A stretch of DNA of 64,000 nucleotides from Intrasporangiaceae bacterium URHB0013 (GTDB lineage: Bacteria > Actinomycetota > Actinomycetes > Actinomycetales > Dermatophilaceae). The stretch spans positions 62,001 to 126,000 of the forward strand of contig KK211150.1 in NCBI GenBank assembly GCA_000620545.1, in the 5' to 3' direction. A program made the position numbers and the translations under genes. The notes under the pieces were generated by a model. The model saw only the letters and a list, made by a program, of their open reading frames with translations. It made no database searches and was not told the origin of the DNA. Shown here piece by piece: positions 8,008 to 16,027 of the stretch (its first letter is position 1; each line of letters opens with the position of its first letter).

Positions 8008-9396
8008 TCAGAAGTTGTTGGCCATGTTCGTGAAGCGGCTGAAGTGGCCCTGGAAGGCGACGACGATCGTGTCGGTGGGTCCGTTTCGGTGCTTGGCCAC
8101 GATCAGGTCTGCCTCACCCTCACGGGGAGAGTCCTTCTCGTAGGCTGCCTCACGGTGCAGCAGGACCACCATGTCGGCGTCCTGCTCGATCGACCCGGAC
8201 TCGCGCAGGTCGCTCATCGCCGGCTTCTTGTCGGTGCGCTGCTCGGGGCCACGGTTCAGCTGCGAGATCGCGATGACCGGCACCTCGAGCTCCTTGGCGA
8301 GCAGCTTGAGGGCTCGCGAGAACTCCGAGACCTCCTGCTGGCGCGACTCGACGCGCTTGCCGGAGCTCATCAGCTGGAGGTAGTCGATGACGACGAGCTT
8401 GAGGTTCTCGCGCTGCTTCAGCCGGCGGCACTTGGCCCGGATCTCCATGAGCGACATATTGGGCGAGTCGTCGATGAAGAGCGGTGCGTCGGAGACGCGA
8501 CCCATCGTCGAGGCGAGACGGGTCCAGTCCTCCTCGCGCATCGTGCCCTTGCGCATGTGCTGCAGCTGGATGCCGGCCTCGGCCGAGAGCAGACGCATGG
8601 TGATCTCGGTGCGGCTCATCTCGAGCGAGAAGACCACGGCGGCCATCTTGTGCTTGATCGCGGCCGACCGGACGATGTCGAGACCGATCGTCGACTTGCC
8701 CATCGCAGGTCGGGCGGCGATGACGATCATCTGGCCGGGGTGCAGCCCGTTGGTCAGGGCATCGAAGTCCGTGAATCCTGTTGGTACGCCGGTCATCTCG
8801 CCGGACCGGCCCGACGCCACCTCGATCTCGTCGACCGTGGCCTCGATGATGTCGCCGATGGCGTGGTAGTCCTCACCACCGCGCTTGTCGGCGACGGCGT
8901 AGACCTCGGCCTGCGCCGCGTTGACGATGTCCTCGACGTCGCCGCCGCCCTGCGCGTAGCCGAGCTGGACGATGCGGGTGCCGGCCTCGACGAGGCGGCG
9001 CAGGACGGCGCGCTCGGCGACGATCTGGGCGTAGTAGCCGGCGTTGGCTGCGGTGGGCACCGAGGCGATCAGCTGGTGGAGGTAGGCCTGACCACCGATG
9101 CGTCCCAGGTCGCCGCGCTTCGTCAGCTCGTCACTGACGGTGATGGCGTCGGCGGGCTCACCGCGGCCGTAGAGGTCGAGGACCGCGTCGTAGATGAGCT
9201 CGTGCGCCGGACGGTAGAAGTCGGTGCCCTTGAGCTGCTCGACGCAGTCGGCGATCGCGTCCTTGGACAGGAGCATTCCGCCGAGGACGGACTGCTCCGC
9301 ACCGACGTCCTGGGGCGGGAGCCGGTCGTCCGGCGGCCGCCCGTCGCGGGTCGACGACGTCGCGAACGCGCTCGTGCTCAGCTCATCGAGCGACAC
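8008..9396 (-). CDS. dnaB: Replicative DNA helicase DnaB
   Basis: 462 aa from GTG 9396, or 473 aa from in-frame ATG 9429. The GTG is preferred because it has a strong purine-rich ribosome site (GGGGAAGGGGAG) and the ATG has none. The N-terminal primase-interaction domain begins LPPQDVGAEQSVLGGMLLS; the RecA-like ATPase follows with Walker A ARPAMGKST and Walker B LKLVVIDYLQLM; the C-terminus ISQLNRGPEQRTDKKPAMSD is typical. DnaB unwinds DNA at the replication fork. Length is normal, so no intein is present, unlike some mycobacterial dnaB genes. It is unusual in lying apart from rplI here, separated by about 16 kb of accessory genes. Confidence 0.95.
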   Translation of the reverse strand: MSLDELSTSAFATSSTRDGRPPDDRLPPQDVGAEQSVLGGMLLSKDAIADCVEQLKGTDFYRPAHELIYDAVLDLYGRGEPADAITVSDELTKRGDLGRIGGQAYLHQLIASVPTAANAGYYAQIVAERAVLRRLVEAGTRIVQLGYAQGGGDVEDIVNAAQAEVYAVADKRGGEDYHAIGDIIEATVDEIEVASGRSGEMTGVPTGFTDFDALTNGLHPGQMIVIAARPAMGKSTIGLDIVRSAAIKHKMAAVVFSLEMSRTEITMRLLSAEAGIQLQHMRKGTMREEDWTRLASTMGRVSDAPLFIDDSPNMSLMEIRAKCRRLKQRENLKLVVIDYLQLMSSGKRVESRQQEVSEFSRALKLLAKELEVPVIAISQLNRGPEQRTDKKPAMSDLRESGSIEQDADMVVLLHREAAYEKDSPREGEADLIVAKHRNGPTDTIVVAFQGHFSRFTNMANNF

Positions 9397-9601
9397 GTGC
9401 TCCCCTTCCCCCTGATCAGTGAATGACATCGGTGCAACTCGCGCCACAGTCAGTAGACAACGAGCCGCCGACAGTGCTCGCGGGGGGCGGCGACGAGACC
9501 TACCCAGCCCGCCCGCTCGCCCCTCCCGAGGAGCACCCGCCCTACCGTAGGTGCGCCGCTCCACCGACAACAACCTTGGCGACCCTCCGGAACGGACGGC
9601 C

Positions 9602-9774
9602 TGTGGACAACCGGTGGACCGGCAGCCCCGACACGCCGTCAACAGGTGTGGACAAGGTGTGTGCACAACTGTGGAGTGTGGCGCCGGTCACACGACCTCA
9701 TGCACGTTGACCTGCACAAACCCCTGTCCACGGGCTGTGGAGAACAAGTTCCTCACCCCTGTGCGCTGTCCACA
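9602..9774. promoter_or_regulatory. Cluster of DnaA-box-like sites upstream of dnaB
   Basis: High-GC actinobacteria use TTGTCCACA as DnaA box. Two perfect copies (as TGTGGACAA) lie at 9602-9610 and 9647-9655. One-mismatch copies lie at 9660-9668 (TGTGCACAA), 9736-9744 (TGTGGAGAA) and 9766-9774 (CTGTCCACA), with a two-mismatch copy at 9724-9732. They fill the 400-bp gene-free gap between nagB and dnaB. The gap lacks the dnaA and dnaN neighbours of an origin, so a DnaA-binding regulatory or titration site is the better reading. Confidence 0.6.
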
Positions 9775-9832
9775 GCAGTCCACGACACGCCCGACCATGG
9801 GGTAAGGAGCCCCGCTCGACCGGCGGGACCGC

Positions 9833-10612
9833 TCAGAGCCCTGCGGCGGAGGCGTCGTAGTACTGCCGGTTGCGCAGCCTGGAGGCAGCGGCCTCGTCGA
9901 GCACGGCCGTTGCGTCGGCATGCCACTGGAGCACCGAGGCCGGGCACGACGCCGAGAGCGGACCCTCGAGCGCGGCCGCGACGGCCTCCGCCTTGGCCGG
10001 CCCCGACGCGACGAGGACGAGGCGTCGCGCATCGAGGACGGTGCCGAGGCCCTGGGTGACACAGTGCGTCGGCACGTCGTCGATCCCCGTGAAGAACCGC
10101 GCGTTGTCGTGCCGGGTTCGGTCCGACAGCCGCTTGACCCGCGTCCGCGACGACAGGGCCGAGCCGGGCTCATTGAAGCCGAGGTGGCCGTTCGCCCCGA
10201 TGCCGAGGATTTGGACGTCGACGCCACCGGCGTCCCGGATGAGCCGCTCGTACTCCGTTGCGCCCGAGACGAGCTCGTCCTCCTCAGGGCCGGATCCGTC
10301 CGGCACGTGCAGTCGCTCGGAGGTCAGTCCCAACGGCTCACAGACCTCTCGCAACAGCACCGCGCGGTACGACTGGGGATGCCCTGCGGGCAGGCCGACG
10401 TACTCGTCGAGAGCGAAGCCTGTGGCGCCGCTGAGGTCGAGACGGCCACTCCGGACCGCCTTCGCCAGCTCGGCGTAGAGGCCGAGCGGCGACGATCCGG
10501 TGGCCAGGCCGATGACGGGAGCCGTCCGTCGTGCGGCGGCGAGGCCGTCGATGACCACCTCGGCAGCTCGGCGGGCGACGTCGGCGGGCGTGGGCAGGAC
10601 GAGGACCTCCAT
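9833..10612 (-). CDS. nagB: Glucosamine-6-phosphate deaminase
   Basis: 259 aa from ATG 10612 (GAGAGGG ribosome site); GTG 10618 is an alternative. It converts glucosamine-6-phosphate to fructose-6-phosphate and ammonia in amino-sugar catabolism. Characteristic blocks are present: GLATGSSPLGLY (phosphate loop), FALDEYVGLPAGHPQSY and the catalytic ILGIGANGHLGFNEPGS region, plus a DNARFF segment. Length is normal. No nagA or PTS gene is adjacent. A 48-bp hairpin lies just upstream between it and the divergent DUF2277 gene; no DasR-type operator was recognised. Confidence 0.93.
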   Translation of the reverse strand: MEVLVLPTPADVARRAAEVVIDGLAAARRTAPVIGLATGSSPLGLYAELAKAVRSGRLDLSGATGFALDEYVGLPAGHPQSYRAVLLREVCEPLGLTSERLHVPDGSGPEEDELVSGATEYERLIRDAGGVDVQILGIGANGHLGFNEPGSALSSRTRVKRLSDRTRHDNARFFTGIDDVPTHCVTQGLGTVLDARRLVLVASGPAKAEAVAAALEGPLSASCPASVLQWHADATAVLDEAAASRLRNRQYYDASAAGL

Positions 10613-10654
10613 CCGCACACCCTCTCACCGGCCCCGGCGACCCGCCCTCCCGCC

Positions 10655-10702
10655 GGTCGAGGTGATCTCGGCACCGACGAGGGCACCGATCTCACCTCGA
10701 CC
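10655..10702. promoter_or_regulatory. Inverted repeat between nagB and the DUF2277 gene
   Basis: GGTCGAGGTGA (10655-10665) is matched by TCACCTCGACC (10692-10702), a perfect 11-bp dyad with a 26-nt centre that itself contains CGG/CCG. It lies in the divergent promoter region, so an operator is possible. Confidence 0.4.
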
Positions 10703-10736
10703 AACCCGGGCGATCCCGCGTGACGGTGGCGCGACA

Positions 10737-10742
10737 TACAGT
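10737..10742 (+). promoter_or_regulatory. -10 element TACAGT of a probably leaderless gene
   Basis: TACAGT fits TANNNT and ends 6 nt before ATG 10749, so the first transcribed base would be at or next to the start codon. The same layout (TANNNT, 6-7 nt, ATG) recurs at 12178 and 12880. Confidence 0.5.
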
Positions 10743-10748
10743 CGAGGT

Positions 10749-11024
10749 ATGTGCCGCAACATCCGACAGCTCCACAACTTCGAGCCTGCCGCCACTTCGG
10801 ACGAGGTACGCGCCGCGGCGCTGCAGTACGTCCGCAAGGTCAGTGGCAGCACCAAGCCGAGCCAGGCCAACCAGGCGGCCTTCGACGAGGCGGTCGAGGC
10901 GGTCGCGCACGCGACGCAGCACCTGCTCGAGCACCTGACCACGAGCGCCCCGCCCAAGGACCGCGACGTCGAGCGCCAGAAGGCTCGCGAGCGCAACGCC
11001 GTCCGCTTCGGCACCCCCGCCTGA
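10749..11024 (+). CDS. DUF2277 domain-containing protein
   Basis: 91 aa. The opening MCRNIRxLHNFEPxAT is the signature of DUF2277, a small family of unknown function common in actinobacteria and proteobacteria. The conserved middle (EVRAAALQYVRKVSGSTKPS) and Cys2 are present. The C-terminus is basic and charged (KDRDVERQKARERNAVRFG). The gene appears leaderless: -10 TACAGT lies just before the ATG. It is followed after 16 bp by the phosphoesterase on the same strand, so the two may be co-transcribed. Confidence 0.85.
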   Translation: MCRNIRQLHNFEPAATSDEVRAAALQYVRKVSGSTKPSQANQAAFDEAVEAVAHATQHLLEHLTTSAPPKDRDVERQKARERNAVRFGTPA

Positions 11025-11040
11025 CCTCCGGCTGAACTCC

Positions 11041-12168
11041 TTGTCGTTCTTCGTCGCCGCCGTCGCGGCGCTGCTCGCGCTGCTCACCTACCTCCTCCAC
11101 CGTCGCCTCGCCCTCGCACCCGGGTGGCCGGCACCCGTCCGTGGGACCGTCGCCGTCGTCCTGGCACTCGGTTGGGCCGCGACCCTCTGCGCCTTGGCGA
11201 TCCAGAGTGGCGTCATCGACCCACGCGGGGCCCGTTGGCTCGCCTGGGCGGGCATGACGTGGCTCGCCGTGTCGTGGTACCTCCTGCTCGGCGTCATGCT
11301 CCTCGGGATCGTTGCTCTCGCAACGAGGCTCGCCGGGCAACCGAACGCCCGGAGGTCCGTGCTGCGCATCGGCACCCCACTCGTCGTCGCCGCGGCACTC
11401 GGCACGACGGCATACGGCCTCCACGAGGCGTCCGCGCCCACCGTCACGCCGGTCACGGTCACCGACACCGACCTTCCCGCCGAGCTCGACGGCCTGCGCA
11501 TCGCGCTCGTCACCGACCTGCACGTCGGGCCGATCCGCGATGCCGGCTTCACCCGCCGCGTCGTCGACCAGGTCAACGCCCAGAGGCCCGACGTCGTGGT
11601 GCTCGGCGGCGACCTCATCGACGGCAAGGTCGGCCAGGTGTCCGACGCGCTCGCGCCGCTCGCCGACCTCGAGGCTCCGCTCGGCGTCTTTGCCGTCAGC
11701 GGCAACCACGAGTTCATCTCGCAGGAGGCCGACGCCTGGATGGACCACTGGGAGAGCCTCGGCATCGACGTCCTGCGCAACGAGAACGTCGCGCTCACCC
11801 GGGGGTCTGCAACCCTCCGGATGGCCGGGATCCACGACGTGACCGGGCGCGGCCCGGACGCCCCCAACCTCGACCAGGCGCTCTCGGGTGTCCCTGCCTC
11901 CGCCTTCACCGTGCTCGCCGCGCACCAGCCCAAGGCGGCCGACTCGGCCCAGGGCAGGGGCGTCGACCTCCAGCTGTCCGGCCACACCCACGGCGGCCAG
12001 CTGTGGCCCTTCCGGTATGCCGTCCTGCTGCAGCAGCCCGTCATCGACGGTCTCGACGCCGTCGGCGCCGTGCCGGTCCTGACGAGCCGCGGTGCCGGCG
12101 CGTGGGGACCGCCGGTCCGGGTGCTCGCGCCACCGGAGATCCCGGTCATCACCCTGCGCACCGGCTGA
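11041..12168 (+). CDS. Membrane-anchored metallophosphoesterase
   Basis: 375 aa from TTG 11041. The first about 135 residues contain four hydrophobic helices; the rest is a calcineurin-like phosphoesterase domain. Metal-binding motifs occur in order: DLHVG (TDLHVGPIRD), GGDLID, GNHE (SGNHEFIS), AHQP and GHTHGGQ. The layout is that of YkuE/YaeI-type enzymes, some of which act on lipid phosphates; the substrate here is not known. Cytosolic versus external placement of the catalytic domain cannot be decided by eye. No strong ribosome site precedes the TTG, so a downstream start is conceivable. Confidence 0.85.
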   Translation: MSFFVAAVAALLALLTYLLHRRLALAPGWPAPVRGTVAVVLALGWAATLCALAIQSGVIDPRGARWLAWAGMTWLAVSWYLLLGVMLLGIVALATRLAGQPNARRSVLRIGTPLVVAAALGTTAYGLHEASAPTVTPVTVTDTDLPAELDGLRIALVTDLHVGPIRDAGFTRRVVDQVNAQRPDVVVLGGDLIDGKVGQVSDALAPLADLEAPLGVFAVSGNHEFISQEADAWMDHWESLGIDVLRNENVALTRGSATLRMAGIHDVTGRGPDAPNLDQALSGVPASAFTVLAAHQPKAADSAQGRGVDLQLSGHTHGGQLWPFRYAVLLQQPVIDGLDAVGAVPVLTSRGAGAWGPPVRVLAPPEIPVITLRTG

Positions 12169-12177
12169 CGCCCCACC

Positions 12178-12183
12178 TAGGCT
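12178..12183 (+). promoter_or_regulatory. -10 element TAGGCT of the methyltransferase gene
   Basis: TAGGCT (TANNNT) is followed by 7 nt and then ATG 12191, with no ribosome site between, which indicates a leaderless transcript. Confidence 0.5.
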
Positions 12184-12190
12184 TGGCCGC

Positions 12191-12814
12191 ATGGGCCTCT
12201 GGGCGAGCCAGGTCACGCCGCGACTCGTCGCGTCCGGCGGTGAGGACGAGAAGGTGCGTGCCCTCCGGGCCCGGGCCTGCGAGGGCCTGCGCGGTGAGGT
12301 GGTCGAGCTCGGTTTCGGCAGCGCGCACAACGTCGGCCTCTACCCGGCCGCCGTCACGCGTGTCACGGCGGTCGAGCCGTCCGACGTCGCGTGGGACCTC
12401 GGGGCCGAGCGCCGCGCCCGCAGCCCCATCCCGATCGTCCGAGGCGACCTCGACGGGCAGTGGCTCAGCCTCGACGACGGGAGCGCCGACGCCGTGCTCT
12501 CGACGTTCACCCTGTGCACGATTCCCGACGTCCACCGAGCCCTGGCCGAGGTCAGGCGGGTGCTCCGGCCCGGCGCCGCGCTGCACTTCCTCGAGCACGG
12601 CATCGCCCAGGACGAGGGTGTGCAGCGGTGGCAGCGCCTCATCGAGCCCGTGCAGAAGAAGGTCTTCGACGGGTGCCACCTGACGCGGCCGATCGACCGG
12701 CTCGTCGAGGAGTCCGGGCTCGTCATCCAGGACATCGAGCGGGGGTACGCCCCCATGCCGAAGGTGATGCGCCCGTGGGTCTTCGGCTACCTCGGCCGGG
12801 CGCGCAGGACCTGA
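12191..12814 (+). CDS. Class I SAM-dependent methyltransferase
   Basis: 207 aa. Motif I is VVELGFGSAHNVGLYP, followed by an acidic residue at the end of strand 2 (AVEPSD), then ADAVLSTFTLCTIPDVHRAL (motif IV/V) and LAEVRRVLRPGAALHFLEHG (post-motif), the usual order for UbiE/COQ5-like small-molecule methyltransferases. The sequence LEHGIAQD and the late GCHLTRPIDRLVEESG resemble METTL7-like enzymes. Substrate unknown. Leaderless start (TAGGCT 7 nt upstream). An 18-bp tandem duplication spans its stop codon. Confidence 0.85.
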   Translation: MGLWASQVTPRLVASGGEDEKVRALRARACEGLRGEVVELGFGSAHNVGLYPAAVTRVTAVEPSDVAWDLGAERRARSPIPIVRGDLDGQWLSLDDGSADAVLSTFTLCTIPDVHRALAEVRRVLRPGAALHFLEHGIAQDEGVQRWQRLIEPVQKKVFDGCHLTRPIDRLVEESGLVIQDIERGYAPMPKVMRPWVFGYLGRARRT

Positions 12815-12836
12815 GCCGCGCGCAGGACCTGAGCCG
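12801..12836. repeat. 18-bp perfect tandem duplication across a stop codon
   Basis: CGCGCAGGACCTGAGCCG occurs twice in a row (12801-12818, 12819-12836). The first copy contains the methyltransferase stop TGA, so the second is a harmless duplication of the gene end, probably from replication slippage. Confidence 0.8.
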
Positions 12837-12879
12837 CGGCCCGCCGTGACCCAGGTGGGCGGCCGTCCGGACGCGGCGC

Positions 12880-12885
12880 TACCTT
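12880..12885 (+). promoter_or_regulatory. -10 element TACCTT of the alkD-like gene
   Basis: TACCTT (TANNNT) is followed by 7 nt and ATG 12893. No ribosome site precedes the ATG, which again points to a leaderless transcript. Confidence 0.5.
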
Positions 12886-12892
12886 GGCACCC

Positions 12893-13606
12893 ATGTCCGA
12901 GCAGGGGGTGCACGCCGAACTCGTCGCAGCCGTGACGACCACGCTGGCAGGCCTCGCGGACGCGGAGCGTGCGACCGGGCAGCAGCGTTACATGAAGTCG
13001 GCCATGCCCTACTTCGGGCTCACGTCCCCGCAGTTCAGGAGGGCCCTCGCTCCCCTGCTGCGCGACCCCTGCCTCGCGATGGAGTCACGTGAGCAGTGGG
13101 AGGCGACCATCCGCGCCCTCTGGGACGGCGCCACCCACCGGGAGCAGTGGTATGCCGCCATCGCGCTCGCGCGTCACCGTTCCCACCGCGCGTGGCTCGA
13201 CAGCGACGCGATGCCCTTGTGGGAGAGCCTGATCCGAGCCGGAGCCTGGTGGGACGTCGTCGACGACATCGCGACCCACCTCGTCCGCGACACGGTGCTC
13301 ACCCACCCGACCGTCGAGAGGCTCCGGGTGCGCGACTGGGCGGCTTCCGACTCGCTCTGGGTGCGGCGCTCGGCCATCATCTGCCAGGTCGGGACCCGTG
13401 ACCGCCTCGACCAGGCGCTCCTGGCCGACGTCATCGAGCCCAACATCGACGACCCTGACTTCTTCAGCCGCAAGGCGATCGGCTGGGCCCTGCGTGACCA
13501 TGCCCGCGTCGACCCGCAATGGGTGCGCTCATTCGTCGCCGCGCACCCCGAGCTGTCGGGGCTCTCGCGCCGGGAAGCGCTCAAGCACCTCGAGCCGCCC
13601 GCGTGA
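12893..13606 (+). CDS. DNA alkylation repair protein (AlkD-type glycosylase)
   Basis: 237 aa, all-helical. It matches AlkD-type HEAT-repeat glycosylases: YMKSAMPYFGLTSPQFR near the N-terminus, REQWYAAIALARHRSHRAW, the central WWDVVDDIATHLV with its conserved Trp and Asp, and DFFSRKAIGWALRDHAR. These enzymes flip out no base; they excise 3- and 7-alkylated purines with Trp and Asp catalytic help. Start ATG 12893, apparently leaderless. Its stop overlaps the GTG of the MATE gene (GTGA), so both are likely co-translated. Confidence 0.9.
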   Translation: MSEQGVHAELVAAVTTTLAGLADAERATGQQRYMKSAMPYFGLTSPQFRRALAPLLRDPCLAMESREQWEATIRALWDGATHREQWYAAIALARHRSHRAWLDSDAMPLWESLIRAGAWWDVVDDIATHLVRDTVLTHPTVERLRVRDWAASDSLWVRRSAIICQVGTRDRLDQALLADVIEPNIDDPDFFSRKAIGWALRDHARVDPQWVRSFVAAHPELSGLSRREALKHLEPPA

Positions 13607-14943
13607 GCCCTACCGCCCCACTGCCTGCCCACCACCGCCGCGAGATCGTCCGCCTCGCGGTCCCGGCCTTCCTCGCCCTCATCGCCGAGCCGCTCTTCCT
13701 CCTCGTCGATGCGGCGATCATCGGCCACCTCGGCACCGCCGAGCTCGCGGGGCTCGGGGTGGCGAGCGCAGCCCTCGTGACGGCAGCCGGGATCTTCGTC
13801 TTCCTGGCCTACGGCACGACGAGCGTCGTCGCGCGCCATCTCGGCGCCGGCGACGAGCGCTCCGCGGTGAGCGCCGGCATCGACGGACTCTGGCTCGCAC
13901 TCGGTCTGGGCACGGTCACGGCTGCCGCCGTCGCGGTCTGGGCCGGTCCGATCAGCGCGATGTTCGGCGCGTCACCGGCTGCACACGAGCAGGCGACGAC
14001 CTATCTGCGCATCTCGGCCCTCGGCATCCCCGCGATGCTCGTCATCCTCGCCGTCACCGGCGTGCTCCGCGGACTCCAGGACACGACGACGCCACTCTTC
14101 GCGTCCGTGGTCGGCTTCGGTGCCAACATCGTGCTCAACGTCCTCTTCGTCTACGGGTTGCACTGGGGCATAGCGGGGTCCGCATGGGGCACCGTCATCG
14201 CGCAGACCGGCATGGGCGTCGCCCTGGTCACGGTGCTGCTCGTCAAGGCCCGGGTCCGTCAGGCCCGGCTGCGCCCGCACCCCGCCCGCGTCCTCGCGGC
14301 TGCCCGCACCGGCATACCGCTGCTCGTGCGCACGCTCGCCCTGCGTGCGACGCTTCTCGTCACGGCCTGGGTCGCGGCCTCGCTCGGCGACGTACCGCTG
14401 GCCGCCCACCAGGTCGCGATGACGGTCTGGGCCTTCCTCGCCTTCGCGCTCGACGCCCTCGCCATCGCGGCCCAGGCCATCGTCGGCCGCGCGCTCGGTG
14501 CCGGCGACCGTGACGGCGTCCGCCTCGCGATGGGCACGATGGTGCGTTGGGGCGTGTGGGGCGGGCTGGCCCTCGGGCTCGTCGTCGCCGCGCTGCACTC
14601 GGTCATCCCGCCGCTCTTCACCCCCGACCCGGACGTGCAGGAGGCGCTGGGGGCGGCGCTCGTCGTCGTCGGGCTCGGCCAGGCGGTGGCCGGCTACGTC
14701 TTCGTCCTCGACGGAGTCCTCATCGGCGCGGGCGACGGGAGGTGGCTGGCGTGGGGCATGGTCGTCACGTTCGTCGTCTACCTCCCCGTCGTCCTCGCGG
14801 TGCGCTGGGCGGGCACCAGCGGCTCCTCGACCCGCGACGTCGTCGTGCTCTGGCTGGCCTTCACCGGCTTCATGGTCATCCGCGGCCTCGGGCTCGGCTG
14901 GCGGGCGCGACACGAGGACTGGATGGTCGTCGGCGCCCGTTGA
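13603..14943 (+). CDS. MATE family efflux transporter (DinF-like)
   Basis: 446 aa with about twelve hydrophobic helices. The N-terminus REIVRLAVPAFLALIAEPLFLLVDAAIIG and repeats such as HLGTAELAGLGVA and the second-half LAAHQVAMTVWAFLAFALDALAIAAQAIVG are typical of MATE antiporters of the DinF branch, which export cationic drugs in exchange for Na+ or H+. GTG 13603 overlaps the alkD stop. In several bacteria dinF is linked to DNA-damage genes, consistent with its position after alkD, but regulation by damage is not shown here. Confidence 0.92.
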   Translation: MSPTAPLPAHHRREIVRLAVPAFLALIAEPLFLLVDAAIIGHLGTAELAGLGVASAALVTAAGIFVFLAYGTTSVVARHLGAGDERSAVSAGIDGLWLALGLGTVTAAAVAVWAGPISAMFGASPAAHEQATTYLRISALGIPAMLVILAVTGVLRGLQDTTTPLFASVVGFGANIVLNVLFVYGLHWGIAGSAWGTVIAQTGMGVALVTVLLVKARVRQARLRPHPARVLAAARTGIPLLVRTLALRATLLVTAWVAASLGDVPLAAHQVAMTVWAFLAFALDALAIAAQAIVGRALGAGDRDGVRLAMGTMVRWGVWGGLALGLVVAALHSVIPPLFTPDPDVQEALGAALVVVGLGQAVAGYVFVLDGVLIGAGDGRWLAWGMVVTFVVYLPVVLAVRWAGTSGSSTRDVVVLWLAFTGFMVIRGLGLGWRARHEDWMVVGAR

Positions 14944-14960
14944 GGCTCACGGGGACCATG

Positions 14961-15569
14961 TCACGTCGGGGGCGGCTGGCCGAGCTGCCGGCGGGCCTGC
15001 CACGCCTTCTTCGCCGCCGCGCTGCGTCGACGTCTGCTCGCCTCACGCTCGCGCTCCGCCCGGCTCGCGGCAGCGGCGGCGCGTCGGCGCTCACGCTCGA
15101 GCACCGCCTCGGATCGCACCGGCCAGACGTAGGGGACGTCGGGGTCCACGCCCGGGAAGGCCGCCGCGTAGTGGGCGGGATCCTTGCGCACGAGGGCGGA
15201 GCGGTGGCTGCCCTGGACGGACTCGTCGAAGAGCCACGCGGGCAGCGCACCTGCGGCGAGGAGCTCGGGATAGGTCCGCAGGGGGCTGACCCCGGCACTG
15301 GCGAGGTCGGCGGTGATGGTTCCGGCGCACGTGTCGCCGAAGCCACGCCTCAGCCACTCCTCGCACATGGCCAGCCCGTAGCGACCGAGTGCCTCCTCGT
15401 GCCCCTTCCACATCAGGACGGCAGGGTGCGACGCCCAGGCGTAGCCGGGCACGGTCAGCGCCCGCACGATCTGGATGACCTCCACGCGCTGCTTGCCGAG
15501 ACGCTTGGTGTCGAGCACGCCTGCGGTACGCGCGAAGTCCGCGTAGGGCACGAAGGTCTGCACCGCCAC
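14961..15569 (-). CDS. MSMEG_6728 family / pyrimidine-dimer-glycosylase-like protein
   Basis: 202 aa. The first 150 residues (VQTFVPYADFARTAGVLDTKRLGKQRVE, then SHPAVLMWKGHEEALGRYG) match the family annotated as MSMEG_6728, related to the pyrimidine dimer DNA glycosylase domain. The sequence is strongly conserved in actinobacteria but its reaction has not been shown. Residues about 150-202 form a very basic Arg/Ala/Lys helix, probably nucleic-acid-binding. It converges with the MATE gene, 17 bp between stops. Function is inferred from family only. Confidence 0.75.
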   Translation of the reverse strand: MAVQTFVPYADFARTAGVLDTKRLGKQRVEVIQIVRALTVPGYAWASHPAVLMWKGHEEALGRYGLAMCEEWLRRGFGDTCAGTITADLASAGVSPLRTYPELLAAGALPAWLFDESVQGSHRSALVRKDPAHYAAAFPGVDPDVPYVWPVRSEAVLERERRRAAAAASRAEREREASRRRRSAAAKKAWQARRQLGQPPPT

Positions 15570-15784
15570 CCTCCCTCACGTCGCGGGACGGCCGTCGACG
15601 TCCTCAGGTCCGGCCATACCCGCACGCGAGGGCGGCGCACCGGGGCCGGACAACCGCGGGCGTATGCCGTCACCCACCCCCGCGCTGTCGCCCTCCCCTC
15701 CGCGACGCGAGCGGGGCAAGGGGTCGGAGTCTGGGCCAACTGCCAACGGGTTCCCAGCGTTCTTTAAGGTCCGCCGCGCACAGT

Positions 15785-15907
15785 AGGTCTCGTGAGTTGC
15801 TCCTGTGCGACTCGGTGATCTCCTCCCCCTGTCGGATCACCGGGTCAAAGGGCACCCGCCTCTGCTGGTCGAGTTCGGCGACGTGACCAGCAGAGGCGGG
15901 TTTCTCG
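15785..15907 (+). ncRNA. Candidate small RNA with C-rich loops (6C-like) and terminator
   Basis: Three hairpins follow directly in an otherwise gene-free 458-bp gap. HP1: GAGTTGC (15794-15800), loop TCCTGT, GCGACTC (15807-15813). HP2: GGTGATC (15814-15820), loop TCCTCCCCCTGTCG, GATCACC (15835-15841). HP3: a perfect 17-bp stem (15854-15870 with 15885-15901) followed by TTCTCGTC, a strong terminator. Two adjacent hairpins with pyrimidine or C-rich loops before a terminator is the layout of the actinobacterial 6C RNA; the loops resemble anti-Shine-Dalgarno sequence. The 5' end is a guess. The upstream part (15570-15780) shows no gene. Confidence 0.55.
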
Positions 15908-16027
15908 TCTTCTGGGCCCGTTCGGCCCGACGAGACGCCGGGTAGGCTCGAGCCACCGAGGCAGTGGCGGGCCAGCGCTGGGCGGGTGGCTTCGGGCTGC
16001 GACGGGGCGAGAGACCGTCGGGACGGC

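Noticed and set aside
9602-9774. Chromosomal origin of replication
   Set aside because: Only about five boxes, no AT-rich unwinding stretch, and no dnaA or dnaN next to it.
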